From the NCBI RefSeq assembly GCF_009727055.1, contig NC_052349.1:94465340-94529339 (forward strand): 64,000 nt of DNA. Reading direction: 5' to 3'. The DNA comes from Benincasa hispida (taxonomy: Eukaryota; Streptophyta; Magnoliopsida; Cucurbitales; Cucurbitaceae). The notes below the pieces were generated by a model. The model was not told where the DNA came from. It did not search any database and saw only the letters and a program-made list of their open reading frames with translations. Made by a program: the position numbers and the translations under genes. Positions 11,378 through 23,800 of the stretch are shown piece after piece. How positions within the stretch are numbered: the stretch's first letter is position 1; each line of letters opens with the position of its first letter.

Positions 11378-12170
11378 CCAAAGACGGGTCGATGAGATTA
11401 AAAAAAAAACTTGTGTTGTTGTGCTCCTTTGGTTGCACGTAACTTCTACAAAAAAAAATAGTAGGGGGACAAGTTAGTTAAAAATAATTAATAAAAAAAA
11501 GAAAAAAAAGAAAAGAAAAAGGAAAAACATATATAATGAAAACAAAAAGGAAGGGAAGCCCTAATTCCCCCATCTTCCTTCTTTCTTCCTTCTCCTCACT
11601 TACCAAACTTCTAACGCAATTCAAGGCTGATTTGCAATCCAAGTCCGATAGACAAAAGAATGTTAGAAGAACGTAAGATCGAAGAGAGAATCACAATTCA
11701 AACTGCAAAGGATGTCAAGTAACGAAGGGAGATCACACTACAGAGATGAAGAGAGCATGGCATCCTGGCCAGTATTTATATAGCTAAGTTCGATGGGGAT
11801 TTTTTTACTTATAATCAGTTAAATCTGATAAAATCACGGGTTCACTCGACAACTAATATCTGTTTATTTTGTTACTGGAACTCGATTCTTGCTGAAATTA
11901 GTTTAAAAAGTACAAACCAAAAAAGATCATGCTCGATTGGAGGCTGACTGAATTAGGGGGTCACGATGGAGTTTTTGAATCCCCATATTTAACCGCGAGG
12001 AGTTTTGAGCTTAAGATTTGAAAGGAAATCTGCATAACCAACAGTATGGAGAAGAGAATCGTGCGCCTTAAGCTCGGTATCGCTTAGCCACAAGAGCAAG
12101 ACGGCTGCCGTAAAATAAAAACAAAAAAAAAAAAATTATTTAATAAAAAATTAATAATAAAAAAAGGAGG
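11378..12170 (+). other. Gypsy non-coding region, nothing coding seen
   Basis: A-rich runs, a pyrimidine-rich CTTCCTTCTTTCTTCC stretch near 11573 and unremarkable sequence. I see no gene. Confidence 0.5.
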
Positions 12171-12174
12171 AATC

Positions 12175-12610
12175 TCGCTCGAAATCCTCTCGTTGGTATC
12201 TCTCTCTCCCACTCTCGCTTCTCTCCCACTTTCTTTGCTCACAATCTCGCTCTCTCCCAATCTCGCTCTCTCCAAAATCTCGCTCTCTCCACTTTTCACT
12301 CAGTAATTCTCGCTCTGTCCAAAATCTTGCTCTCGTTAGTGTCGCTCTCTCCCACAATCTCGCTCGAAATGCTCTCCCTAATCTCGCTCTCTCCCACGAT
12401 CTCGCTGGTAATGTTTGTATCGCTGGTAATGGCCTGATCTCGATAATAATGGCTTGGTATCGTTGGTAATGGCCTGATCACACTAGTAATGGCTTGGTAT
12501 CGCTGGTAATGGCCTGACTCGCTGGTAATAGTTTGGTGTCACTGGTAATGGCTGAAGTCTCGCTTAAATGGCTTGGTAACGCTGGTAATGGCCTGATCTC
12601 GCTAGTAAGG
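12175..12610. repeat. Two adjoining short tandem arrays
   Basis: From 12175 to about 12400 variants of AATCTCGCTCTCTCC repeat about every 15-25 bp. From about 12395 to 12610 a different unit, TCGCTGGTAATGGCCTGA alternating with TCGCTGGTAATGGCTTGGT, repeats about every 20-24 bp. They sit upstream of the gypsy 3' LTR. Confidence 0.8.
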
Positions 12611-13589
12611 TGTCTTCCAATACGTTGTCTCTCCAAAATCTCTTCCATTTAAGTTCAAATTCATATTCTATTTCAAATTGGAATTAAAATCAACTGTTAT
12701 TCCAAATCTCAGTCTAAAGCTTCTAATCCAAATTTTTATTCTAAATTCAAACCAGCCAAATCGGGTGAGATAAATGTCAAATCCGTCCCAAATTAAAATT
12801 TGGCCATATCCCAAATTTTATCAATATTCGAATAGCTTAACCTTGATATTGAGTTATGAATAAAATGCTGAGTCAAAATTTGGCTATATTCCAAATTTTA
12901 TCTCAAATTTAAATCAACCTTAGTTTCTATTACTCATTTCCAAGTAAAATTGAGCATATCCCAAATTTTTATTCTCAAACCAAAATTGATCAAGATTCAA
13001 TTTCACCCCAATTCTATTTCGAATTCGAATAAATTAAATTTGTAATTAAAGTGGAACATAAATTCTACTTTAGTTCAAATTAAAGTTTACTTAGCGAAAG
13101 TGTGTCAAACGAACAAGATTTCAAATCAAAATTTTGAGCTAAATTCTCATATTTTATGATGATGCATCAAATTAAAAGAGTCAAAAAATCATACTTTGAT
13201 CTCAAATTACATTTTTTTCGAGATTCATCCACCCATATACGTGCATAAATCTCGAAAAGGGGCATTTGTTGAATGAGAAATTTTGGACCAATCACAAATC
13301 ATCACGTCGTTTGCTAAATTAACGACGAATTTCTAAATCATTGACTTTGGTCCAATTAGAAGTTGACACATGTCCCGAATTGAATTGAAGACAAGTTTCA
13401 ATGACATCACGCGGATGAATCAGATGAGATTAAATTGCTCCAATTTGATATTACTATTCGGGCTTAAAGTTCAAACTACAAAAAAAATTGAATTGGACCC
13501 AAATTCTAGATCAGACCCAAAACCAACTAATTGGGCCCAAGGGTCAAGACCCATGGACTAACCAAGCCCACGAACCCACCTGAGAACTC

Positions 13590-13597
13590 TATAAATA
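13590..13597 (+). promoter_or_regulatory. TATA box of the gypsy LTR
   Basis: TATAAATA lies in the middle of the LTR, followed by GAGAAGTTCTCTTCA, a small palindrome about where transcription should begin. Confidence 0.6.
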
Positions 13598-13738
13598 GAG
13601 AAGTTCTCTTCATTTGGGGGGCAGTATTTTCTACACTCAGAAGACCTAGAGAGAATTCACTAATAAGTAGAGGACTCCCAAGACTCTTGAAGCTGCACTT
13701 CTATAACTTCTATAAGACAAAAGACTTTTGTGTCTAAA

Positions 13739-13922
13739 ACTGCACTCCTGTAAGGCAGAAGACCTTTGAAGACACAAATACTCTTCCAAGACAAGACCTT
13801 TGAAGACACAAATACTCTTCCAAGACTTCTACTTCAAGCTTCCAAGACTCCTGAAGCTGCACTCCTGTAAGGCAGAAGACCTTTGAAGACACAAATACTC
13901 TTCCAAGACTTCTACTTCAAGC
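13739..13922. repeat. Nested tandem repeats in the LTR
   Basis: A CTGCACTCCTGTAAGGCAGA block recurs after about 117 bp, and inside it AGACCTTTGAAGACACAAAT recurs after about 34 bp. These are local duplications downstream of the TATA box. Confidence 0.85.
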
Positions 13923-14087
13923 TAGTGCTTTCCTTCTTCAAGTCAAGCATATTCGCCCAACTGAGAGAGAATCAGAGGATCAAATATTAAAGATCAAACC
14001 ACATCGCATCAATTCAACTCCAACATCAACACTAACTCAAGTTTAACTCCACGAAACACGTTTATCCGGAAACCTCGTGCGAATAAT

Positions 14088-14580
14088 GTTCATTAACCTT
14101 GAATTTTTCTCCATTGTTGTCGCATATACCCATTTTTATTTGTGTTATTATTTATTCATACAATTTAACATATATATACTAAACATGTATTTCTTATTCA
14201 ATCTTTTATCAATGTATATTACTCACAAGATTCTTATTGTTGTTGAAAATGGTCAAATCCTACGTCAAATTCTGAATGAATGTAGACAATTGAAAGGAAA
14301 TTTAAGAATTCAAACATCTGAATAATTTAGGTAAATTGAATTGATAAAATTTGGAAATATTTTTGCAAATAGATTTGAGTAGATTTCACAAATTTACAGT
14401 TTTCTTCCTTATTTGAAGTGATTTTTTAATTACATATACGCAATGAGCTAAATTAGGGAATATTATTTAAAATAAAATTATGACACATGTAAATCGTGTA
14501 CGGAATCCACGATTTAGATCAAAATCATGTACGGGTCCATGATTCATTTATTAACTCGTGGACATGGTACACGATGTAGA
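14088..14580. other. AT-rich spacer, nothing recognised
   Basis: An 82-codon open frame at 14077-14325 is hydrophobic and low in complexity, as expected by chance in AT-rich DNA. Confidence 0.5.
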
Positions 14581-14706
14581 AAAAATCGTATATGGGATCC
14601 ACGATTTACCTACTCTATTTTTTTGGAATAGTTTGACCTTCAGAAAAATCGTATATGGGGTCCACGATTTACCTATTCTATTTTTTTGGAATAGTTTGAC
14701 CTTCAT
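14581..14706. repeat. 63-bp tandem duplication, two copies
   Basis: The unit starts AAAAATCGTATATGGG and ends AATAGTTTGACCTTCAG, at 14581 and 14644. Each copy has an internal inverted pair, AAATCGT and ACGATTT, around a TCCACG-like centre. Further copies of that pair lie upstream at about 14496-14540. Confidence 0.9.
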
Positions 14707-14894
14707 TATATTTTTGTCATTATTTATTCAAATTAAATTATGTTTATAAAAAAAAAAAAAATCAAATTTTTCTGTACAGAGTCATTATGAGGGTTGAATT
14801 TATTTTAATATTCACTTCTACTATAGGAGGGTTTTCAAAAGTAGAAAAATGAGAGAAACTATTAACATAAAATAACAAAATTTTAATTTTCTTT

Positions 14895-15032
14895 GATAGA
14901 TACTGATAGAAATCTATCACTGAGAGACGTTGATAGAAATCTATTAGTTTCTATCAGTACTGATAGAAGTCTATCAAACTGATAGAAGTCTATCACTGAT
15001 CGATGCTGATAGAAGTCTATAAGTTTCTATCA
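14895..15032. repeat. Palindromic TGATAGA/TCTATCA array
   Basis: Alternating TGATAGAAGTCTATCA-like units form nested palindromes. A short copy of the same motif occurs directly after the adapter at 39629. Confidence 0.85.
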
Positions 15033-15326
15033 ATATTTTTTTACTATTTCTATAAATAGTTTGAAAATTTTTTTATCCATAAAAATTTCCTTTTATTATA
15101 AAAAAAAAAAAAAAAAAAAAAGAAATCACAAAATAATAATAATAATAATAATTCAAGCCTATCCACGTAATTAGAACTAAAAAAAGAAATGGTGACATGA
15201 AATTTATAAATATTATTTTGTTTGAAATTATAAATGTTAAATATCTACTTAAATCTTAGAAAATTAGAAAATGTAATTACCAACTTAAGAATAATGTAAT
15301 GACGGAATGCACCAAATATTTGAAAA

Positions 15327-15617
15327 TTGAACTCTGATGCGACTTGGAGACCTAACAAAAAGACAAGTGGTTTAGAGTGTGTGCTTCAAGATCACCTCGA
15401 ACGTGTTCGTATGGTTGGTTATAGATATATCCTTAGATGTAATGACGTCAAGGTCTTAAAAGCAAAGGTTGTTTGTGATGGGCTATATAATATATTATCC
15501 CTTAATTGTCAACACATCATAGTTGAATATGGTTGTCTGGAAGTTGTTAATGTTCTCGGCCGATCTATCCATGGACATTATTTTTATTTTTTAGGAAGCG
15601 TTATCTTTTACACATGA
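15327..15617 (+). pseudogene. RNase H-like (RVT_3) domain relic, 96 aa
   Basis: The frame begins MNSDATWRPNKKTSG and continues with VLQDHLERVRMVG, LKAKVVCDGLYNILSL and IIVEYGCLEVVNVL. This is the order of the plant RVT_3 RNase H-like domain, found in LINE polyproteins and as free-standing plant genes. By family knowledge the second acidic position (usually AEA) is here KAK, and the usual ESD is EYG, so the active site looks lost. It has no neighbouring reverse transcriptase. Probably a dead fragment; a single exon of a decayed gene is also possible. Confidence 0.5.
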
Positions 15618-15989
15618 GCTGGGCAATGTCACGTTCGACATTGTTACAATGTACTTATGCACTCACTTGCATCCAAGGTGTTGAAAAAGTAAAGTTCTCC
15701 TCTTCTCTACATACCATAAATTAAGTGGTTTTATTTGCTTATATCTCCATGTAATTTTGTAATTGGTTGTAGTGTTGTTACTTCCAAAAAAAAAAAAAAA
15801 AAAAAACCAAAAAATCTTAATTGAATAATGTGAAAATTTAACTTTCAAAAATATGAGAATTATACTAAATAGCAGGATTTCATCGTAAATATATATAGAT
15901 TTTTACTAAATATTTAATATATTAAAAAGTGAGGGTGTTTTAAAAATATTTTTGGACATTTCCTAAATTTATTAATTTGCGAAATATGT
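15618..15989. other. AT-rich spacer, nothing recognised
   Basis: Contains a 20-base A run at about 15785. No gene seen. Confidence 0.5.
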
Positions 15990-16350
15990 CTTATTAATAT
16001 TTGGTCCTTTAAAGTTTGTTTAATTTTAGTCTTTGTATTTTTAAATGTTCACTTTAATTCATGTACTTCCAATAAATCTTAAATTTAGTTTTTTATTTAT
16101 TGTTTTTTTTATTAAAAAAATTGTTACTTATTGACATTTATACAATAAATTTTGAAAATATACCCATATATTATATTTTCTTATCTGAAAATTATTATCA
16201 TCATTTGATCAATTTCGATAAAATTAATTTTGAGAAATTAAATTAAGATTTACCACAAATATAAATCTAAACTTGTACATTTGAAAATACATGAATTAAA
16301 ATTGAAAAAAACCTTAAAGTATAGAGACCAAAATAATATTTCAATCTATA
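15990..16350. mobile_element. Possible MITE with long imperfect inverted repeats
   Basis: The left part (TTTGGTCCTTTAAAGTTT, then TTCACTTTAATTCATGTA) is matched in reverse complement by the right part around 16275-16350. Arms are about 80 bp and imperfect; the middle is AT-rich. No target duplication was resolved. Confidence 0.35.
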
Positions 16351-17368
16351 ATTAATATTTATTAATAATAAAAACATGAAATCTAAAATGGTAGAATGCC
16401 AATATATATATATTTAACCATTAAAAAAAAATGCTTCAATTATAATTCATAGAGAGTTTGGAAAGTCCTATAAACACAAAGTTCATTCTTTTTTTTGTCA
16501 CCTCGTCAATCTTGAAAGTATCTCAAGATGTTAGTGACATTAAAGTTGATATAAATGCATGTATCAAATTTCTATTTTAAATGTTAAGCTCGTTTTTTTT
16601 AATTCAACAATTACAACAGTGAGATCTAAACCGAACATTTAGGATAATATTGGTACTTATCTAACAATCCAAGCTTGTGATTTCATTATTCTACTTTGAT
16701 GAGATTAAATAGTAATATTTGTCTAGTTAACAATTATCAAATAACCAACTCTAAATTATCACTATTTTAAGAAATGGGTGTGTATCCAAAATCTTTTTTT
16801 TTTTTTTTTGTTCCTATTATTTTTTATTTTTCTTTTATAATTATGGTAATTTTTTATTTAAAATGATTGTTGCACAAATAATAATTGATTGATCAACTAC
16901 AATTTAATGTTAATTTCGTTTTAAGAAAATCATGTAAATCCATCTCACAAAGTTTGTAATTGATTATAAATAGAAAATTAATTACCAATACTAATTCGTT
17001 TGGAACCTAAAAGAGTTTGGAATACAATGTTTTTTCCATTTCATCTCCCAAAAATTCAAAGAATTTTTCTTTAATTATAGTTAATAATTGTAATTATAAC
17101 ATGAAATAAAATTGGTAAATTGCTTTTATCTTTATTGAAGTAGAAAAGTTCAATATATAGAAAAAATTGGCTGAAGAATATTGTTTTTAATAAATGCAAG
17201 CAAAGTAACGAAAAAAATACCGTTCCAAGTTAAAAAAATAACTTTTCAAAATGAGATGAGTTTGTATATTCTAAACTATGTTCTTTAAACAACAAAAGTT
17301 TTTATCATAATCTGGTACAGAAATTGCATTTTTATTGGACTTGGAAATTAAAACTTGATCATAATTAA
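16351..17368. other. AT-rich spacer, nothing recognised
   Basis: No coding sequence or clear repeat seen. Confidence 0.5.
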
Positions 17369-17655
17369 GGTCCCGATTGATAACTATTTGATTTTTTGTC
17401 TTGTTTTTAAAATTAAGTCTATATCACCCACATTTCTTACCATGATTTGTATAGTTCTTATGTACAATGATTGAATTGTTGCCAAATTCCAAAAACAAAA
17501 ACAATTTTTTGAAAGAACTATTTCTCATTTGACTTGGTTTTTTAAACCATTAGTTAAAAATAAATAACAAAGAAAGAAATTTGGAAGTGGAAGTAGTACT
17601 CATAGACTTAAATTTTAAAACAATAATAAAAAACAAAATGATTATCAAACGGACC
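17369..17655 (+). mobile_element. Tourist-like (PIF/Harbinger) MITE with TAA target duplications
   Basis: The ends are GGTCCCGATTGATAAC and, in reverse complement, GGTCCGTTTGATAATC. TAA stands directly outside both ends (17366-17368 and 17656-17658). A three-base TAA/TTA duplication and a GG-starting inverted repeat are features of Tourist-like MITEs. At 287 bp it encodes nothing. It lies 38 bp beyond the CIA30 stop codon, so it probably contributes to that gene's 3' UTR or terminator region. Confidence 0.75.
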
Positions 17656-17692
17656 TAAGTTTTTCCCGATATGTAAGAAAACCAAAACTGAC

Positions 17693-17881
17693 TCACTGAG
17701 TTCTCAAGGCTTTGATCCAATCAATCTCCACTTTAAAGTCACCAGGGCCAGATGTAGCACCAGGGACGCCAGCAGCAGCATTAACCGATAAAGACAAGCC
17801 AACGATACGGGATGGATTCATTTCCAACTCCGAATCTATTACATTCCCTCTCCATGTTGGTAAATATCGATCAAGAGGAAT
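17693..17881 (-). CDS. CIA30: CIA30 exon F (last)
   Basis: A 189-nt exon encoding [13 protein letters not shown] through DWIKALRTQ and a TGA stop at 17693-17695. Acceptor attcag/ATTCC. Confidence 0.95.
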   Translation of the reverse strand: MPLDRYLPTWRGNVIDSELEMNPSRIVGLSLSVNAAAGVPGATSGPGDFKVEIDWIKALRTQ

Positions 17882-20800
17882 CTGAATATTCAGAAAAGAA
17901 TTACATTTCGATTATTAAATCATACAATGACTTGCATCCATAGTATTGAATTTCTGTCAACTATTTACACGTTTACATGAGTTTGATATCGACATGAAGG
18001 ATGAATCGATATTTCTATATATCGTAGAAAGATTCATGAAACATAAAAAATAAACAATAAAATGTCACTAAATATATAAATCATAGACGTGTTAACTTGT
18101 TTAAAAAAAAATTATTTACTAATTTAAATTTATTTTCTGAATTTTTTGTTTTTATAATTTTTCTATAAATATCCACTGACATCGACAATTTGGTAAAAAT
18201 TAAGAGTTTGATATTTTTATTGGCATCGACATTTTAAACATGTCTAATCTTTTCTCCTTCCCTTTTGTTCTTTCGCAAGCTTTCAACAGGATCTTTTTCT
18301 CATATTCTTCATTAAAGTAAGCTTTATGGTTACCCTTCAACCGGTTCTTCTTTGTTGGAATCTTCATCTAAGACGAGCATTTCCCCTTGGTTGGTTCATT
18401 TTTGCTTTCGTTTAGAGTTTGTCATTGAGTTGGATGGAAAGCACTTGTAGTATTGACCACAATTTTTTTTTTCTTATGCTCATAGAGCTTATCTTCTGGA
18501 AAAAAAGGAAATATGTTCGTGTTTCATCAAACTTTTTTGGAATGTTTTATTTTGGTTGGAACAATCCCTTGCCTCTCTGAATCGAGTTAAGCATGTTGAT
18601 GCTTGTAGAAAATGACTGTTTTAGAATTCTTAAAGTTCTAACCATTCTAGTTAGTTCGTTGAGATTTCTTTCCAATATAATGGTGGTTGCCAAGAACTCA
18701 ATTCTGGTCGATTTCAAGGAACAGGATGGAGGTTTTTGTTCTTTATAATATTTGATGTGGGAGCATTCGTTGAACTATAGTTGCCCATAAGCCATAGAAC
18801 CTCCTCTACTATAGTTGCAGATAATTTGGTTGGCTATTGTGTGTGCATTTTTCAAGACTCCTTGGGGTGAATGTAACGGCTGTCTTTTTAGGGATTCCTC
18901 CACTACTTTTGATCGTTTTATGGATTTGGTTCTTTCTAATGCTTTTTTCTTTGGTGTAAATCAAAAGATCCTTCTATTCATCATAGTTCATCTTTTTTCT
19001 TTCCACTTGGAGAGCTTTCTTGTAATCACCTTTAGGTGTAGGGGTCTTCCCTATTTCATTCGAAATGTTTCTTTATAAAAATAAAAAATAAAATAAAATC
19101 CATAGAACCAGTTTAAGCTATGAAATGGAAGGCCACTTGCCTTGGCAATATACCAATCGCCTTTAGGCGCTAGAATAAATGCTTGCCAGGAATTATCTTC
19201 CTCCTGTCCTGGTGAGTTTACCCAATTCTCTGTATAAATCTGTGCGAAGGAATTTGCTGATGTTCAGATAAAATACTTCAAAGTTATCAATTCACTAAAG
19301 AAGGCAAAACATTTACATCATTGAACATAAAATCAGATCTTGAAGAAAGAAAAACTTACAGTGGATATATAGCATCGTCCATCTCCTTTAACTTTCATTG
19401 CAATCGAATCATACAAATCCAAATCGATAAAGCCATCAAACTGAAGTAGGAAACATAGAAGATTAAGCAAAAGTGCGTACAACAGATATTGTAGACAAAA
19501 TGGAAATCTCTCTGCTCTTAACAAGAAATAAATTTGAAAAGTCTACTAAAGAAATACATAAAGTATAAATCAAATTCTGTGGTCATGTATAAGAACCAAA
19601 ACCTGTATGAGAGAGATCATCTATGAATTTTATATTTACCATAAGGGGATTCAAAAGAAATGGAACCAATTCAAAGCTATAATTAAAAATTCTTTGGGGA
19701 GTATAAGAAGATAGATGCGAGAGAGAATAATCTATGGGTGCACCAAAGCCAAAAGAAAATAACAGTGGAGAAGCAATTAACAGAAATCAATTGAAAGGAG
19801 GCATATACTTCTTCAATCAACTTTTTCTTTTCTTTTCTTTTCTTTTAACAAGAGAATCTTTTCATTGAAAAGTTAAATTGAGGCTAATGCTCAAAAGATA
19901 TCAAATAAAAAAAGTGTAATAAACGAAAGTTACAAAGAGAATAAAAGTGTTACTAAGAGAAAGCAAACCAGATAAAAAACAAACCTAACAAACTAAAAAC
20001 CCATAAAATAAACTGCTTATAAAACTCCTAGTGGCTTGAAGGAATCGACTATGAATCTTGCTACAGTCTCCAGAAAAAGTTCTGAAAGTTTTGCTTAAAA
20101 AATATAGACCACCTTTAATCAAACACATTAGCTGACCTTTTGCAACATCATGTTTGCAAGAGACTTGACTTTGAACTTCTCGATAAGTTGGAATGAACTT
20201 CAATTAATTCCAGCTTGTATTCAAGAATCTCCAACTTTCTTTTAAGATGCAATTCTTTACAAATAGCCGATATTGCATCAAGCGAATCAGTATTTCACTC
20301 CATAAATGAAACAACTAATACATGAAAGGGAAGAATGAATGCCTTTAAAGAGAATTCACACCGCCTCTATTAGTGATTACTAGATGGGAGAAAGGCCAAT
20401 AAACTTCCAAAGCATCCCAAAAAGATGGCTAATCTTGGAAAATACAGCAACCTCAAACAATGGTAAGGCAATACTGAAGACAAGAAGAATCCAATTAGTT
20501 CCAAATAACCGTAATTAATCCAGAACTGAAAACGTCCTCATTGGAAAGGGCCAAATAAAAATACCCTAAAAGGATGGTTTGTTCCCTTCCCCACAGTCAT
20601 TCCACAACGTTGCAAAATGAGGCTCGGTGTGTCTGTCAATTTGTTTCCATGGCCCTATAGATGAGTGGAGGTAGAATGTGCTCGGTTTCGTACCATAATA
20701 CGAAGACCCAAAATTTAGCAATAATTAGTCTTCTCCGAAGAGCACATTATTCAGTTATCTAATGCCATACCCACTCTGCTAAAAAAGAATTCTTCAGTTG

Positions 20801-23800
20801 GATATCCACAATACCAGGGCGTCCATTATTGATGGGACGTTTGACCACCTCCCATTTAGTGAGATGGTAACCTTTCTTTCCTTTCCCCCCTTTCCAAAGA
20901 AAAATTATGAATAGTTTTTCAATTTATGCAGCTACCTCGATAGGGATGTAAAAAGAGAGAATAACTAGGTAGATTAGCCAAAGCCGCTTGTACAAGAGTG
21001 TCTTCCTTCCTTAGATATATGAGATGTATCATTGGAAGAGATATAATGTATCTCGAGGGGGTCGTTTAACACTTTGTAATGCTGTATTGGCAAACCTTCC
21101 AACATACTACATGTCAATCTTCCACATGCCCAGCTCAGTTATTGCCGAATTAGAAAGATTAATGTGCATTTTTTTCTGGGAAGGACAGAAAGGCAGCAAG
21201 ATACATCATCTAGTCAAGTGGGATATAGCTTCAAAAGCATTGTCAGATGGTGGTCTTGGGATAGGAAATCTGAAAAACAGAAACTGTTGTTGCTTTTTAA
21301 ATGGAATTGGCGGTTTATGGAGCCTGATGCATTTTGGTGTAAAATTGTACAAAGCATGGTGTTGATACTTATCATTGGCATACAGCTGGAAAATTTGGAT
21401 CGAGTCTACGCAGCCCATGGATTAATATTTCAAAAATCTGGAACAATTTCGATAAATATGTAGCTCACATTTTGGGAAATGGCTTGATGGTTTCTTTTTG
21501 GAGTGATCCTTGGTGCATGGATCGGCCCTTCAAGATAACATTTCCTCATCTATTTCGGGTTGCCTCCACCCCAAATGATAATGTAAATAAATGCTCACCG
21601 GAATATAGCAACCTCCTCATGGAATTTACTCTTCCGTGGACCTCTTAAAGGAGGAGATTTCAGAATTCCAACAGCTGTTTGATGAAAAAGACAGAGTAGA
21701 AATAGAAAATAGCACACACAAAGTTTACGTGAAAAAACCCTAATCAGGGAGAAAAAACCACGAGATAAAGAATTCTTATTAGAAGACTGATACAAAGTAT
21801 ACACAGCGACTACCAGCTTAAATAGAAAAAGGGAAACCCTAGGGTACAAGGAAAAAGACAGAAATACCCCTAGAGTAAAAAAAACCCTAGTTTCAACACT
21901 CTCCCTCAAGTTGGGGCGTAAATGACAATAAGAACCAACTTGCTAACACAAGAGTCAAACAACTATCTGGGCAGTTCCTTCTTTAGGACATCTACAATCT
22001 GTTGGCTGGAAGGAACATAGAGAATACAAATGTTGCCACTGTCAAGCCTCTCCTTAATGAAATGCCGATCAATCTTCACATGCTTTGTTCTGTCATGCTG
22101 AACTGGGTTATTTGTTATGCTTATTGCGGCTTTGTTATCACAATAGAATTTCATGGGACCAATGTGACCTCGATCAAGGTCACTTAAAATCTTTTCAAGC
22201 CAAATTTCTTCACATATCCCCAAACTCATGGCCTTGTACTCAGCTTCGGCACTACTTTTGGCAACAACCCCTTGTTTCTTACTCCTCCATGTGACAAGGT
22301 TACCCCACACGAAGGTACAATATCCTGATGTCAACTTTCTATCTACCACAGAACCTGCCCAATCTACATCTGTGTATGCCTCGATGCATCGTCTATCAGT
22401 TTTCCTGAACATCAAGCCTCTCCCTGGAGACATTTTTAGATACCTCAGGATGCGCTCCACCGCCCTCATATGTTCTTCGTAGGGAGATTGCATAAACTGA
22501 CTCACCACACTAACTGCATATGAAATGTCTGGTCTAGTATGAGAGAGGTAGATTAGCTTTCCAACAAACCACTGATATCTCTCTTTATTAACTGGTACAC
22601 CTTCACTTATATTACTTAATTTCGCATTCACCTCTATAGGGGTGTCAACTGGTTTGCAGCCTGCCATACTTGTGTCCTTAAGCAAGTCCAGAGTATATTT
22701 CCGTTGGGAAACTGAAACTCTTCTCTCGATCGAGCTACCTCCATTCCAAGGAAGTACCTTAGTTTTCCAAGGTCCTTGATTTCAAATTCCTCAACCATTT
22801 TCCTCGTTAAGCAGTCAATCTCTGAAACATCATCACCTAAAATGACAATATCATCAACATATACAATCAAAACTGCAATCTTCCCAGATACTGACCTATT
22901 AGTGAAGAGAGCGTGGTTTGAGTGTCCCTGACTATACCCTTGTGACTTTACAAAGGTAGTGAATCTGTCAAACCAGACTCTCGGGGACTGTTTTAACCCA
23001 TACAAGGACTTCTTTAGTCTACATACTCGGTGGTTAAACTGTTTCTCGAATCCTGGGGGAGGACTCATGTAGACTTCTTCCTCCAACTCTCCGTTAAGAA
23101 AGACATTCTTCACATTAAACTGGTGAAGAGGTCAGTCTTTGTTAACTGCAACTGAGAGCAGAACCCATGCTGTATTCAGCTTTGCTACTGGTGAAAAAGT
23201 CTCAGAATAATCAAACCCGAGGGTTTTAGTAAAACCTCTAGCAACCAATCTGGCCTTGTATCTATCAATTGTTCCATCGGGCCTATACTTTACTGTGAAC
23301 ACCCATTTACATCCAACTGCTTTATGTCCATTTAGAAAAGTAACTTGGTCCCACGTATGATTTTTCTCAAGTGCCCCCATTTCTTCCATGACTGCAGCCA
23401 TTCGGGAATCTCCATTGCTGTGTGTATACTGTTCGGTATTACCACTGTGTCTAGGCTCGTAGTGAGGGCTTTGAACCCAGGAGACAAGTTGTTATAAGAC
23501 AAGTAACTCTGTAGTGGATATTTCGTACACGATCTGGTACCTTTTCTCACGGAAATCGGAAGGTCAAGAGATGCATCACGGTCTTTATTCTCCTCGGACT
23601 TCATACTGCACTCAACCTCTTGCTCATAGGTCTCATGCTCTGTCATCTCTTTTCCACTCTCAACGGTGTTTTCTGCTGGAATAGGTGACATTTCTTTTCC
23701 AGTTTCAACAATGTTCTCTATTGGAACAAGTGTCTCACAATCATCACTCCCTGTCTCGGTCACAATGTTTCTAGTGCAATCATACTTGCTGTCATTGTCT

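Larger units (their letters stand above)
13269..14087 (+). mobile_element. Gypsy 3' LTR
   Basis: A purine-rich tract (CGAAAAGGGGCATT) precedes TGTTGAATGAGAAATTTTGG, as expected for a polypurine tract followed by an LTR start. The LTR carries a TATA box and downstream repeats. Its end is placed near CTCGTGCGAA by resemblance to gypsy U5 ends and is uncertain by tens of bases. The matching 5' LTR is not in the window. Confidence 0.7.

Noticed and set aside
12084..12357. Arg/Glu/Ser-rich minus-strand frames.
   Set aside because: Direct products of the CTCGCTCTCTCC repeat array.
14895..15032. Regular palindromic repeat considered as a CRISPR-like array.
   Set aside because: There are no unique spacers of constant length, and the context is a plant nuclear genome; it is a simple palindromic satellite.
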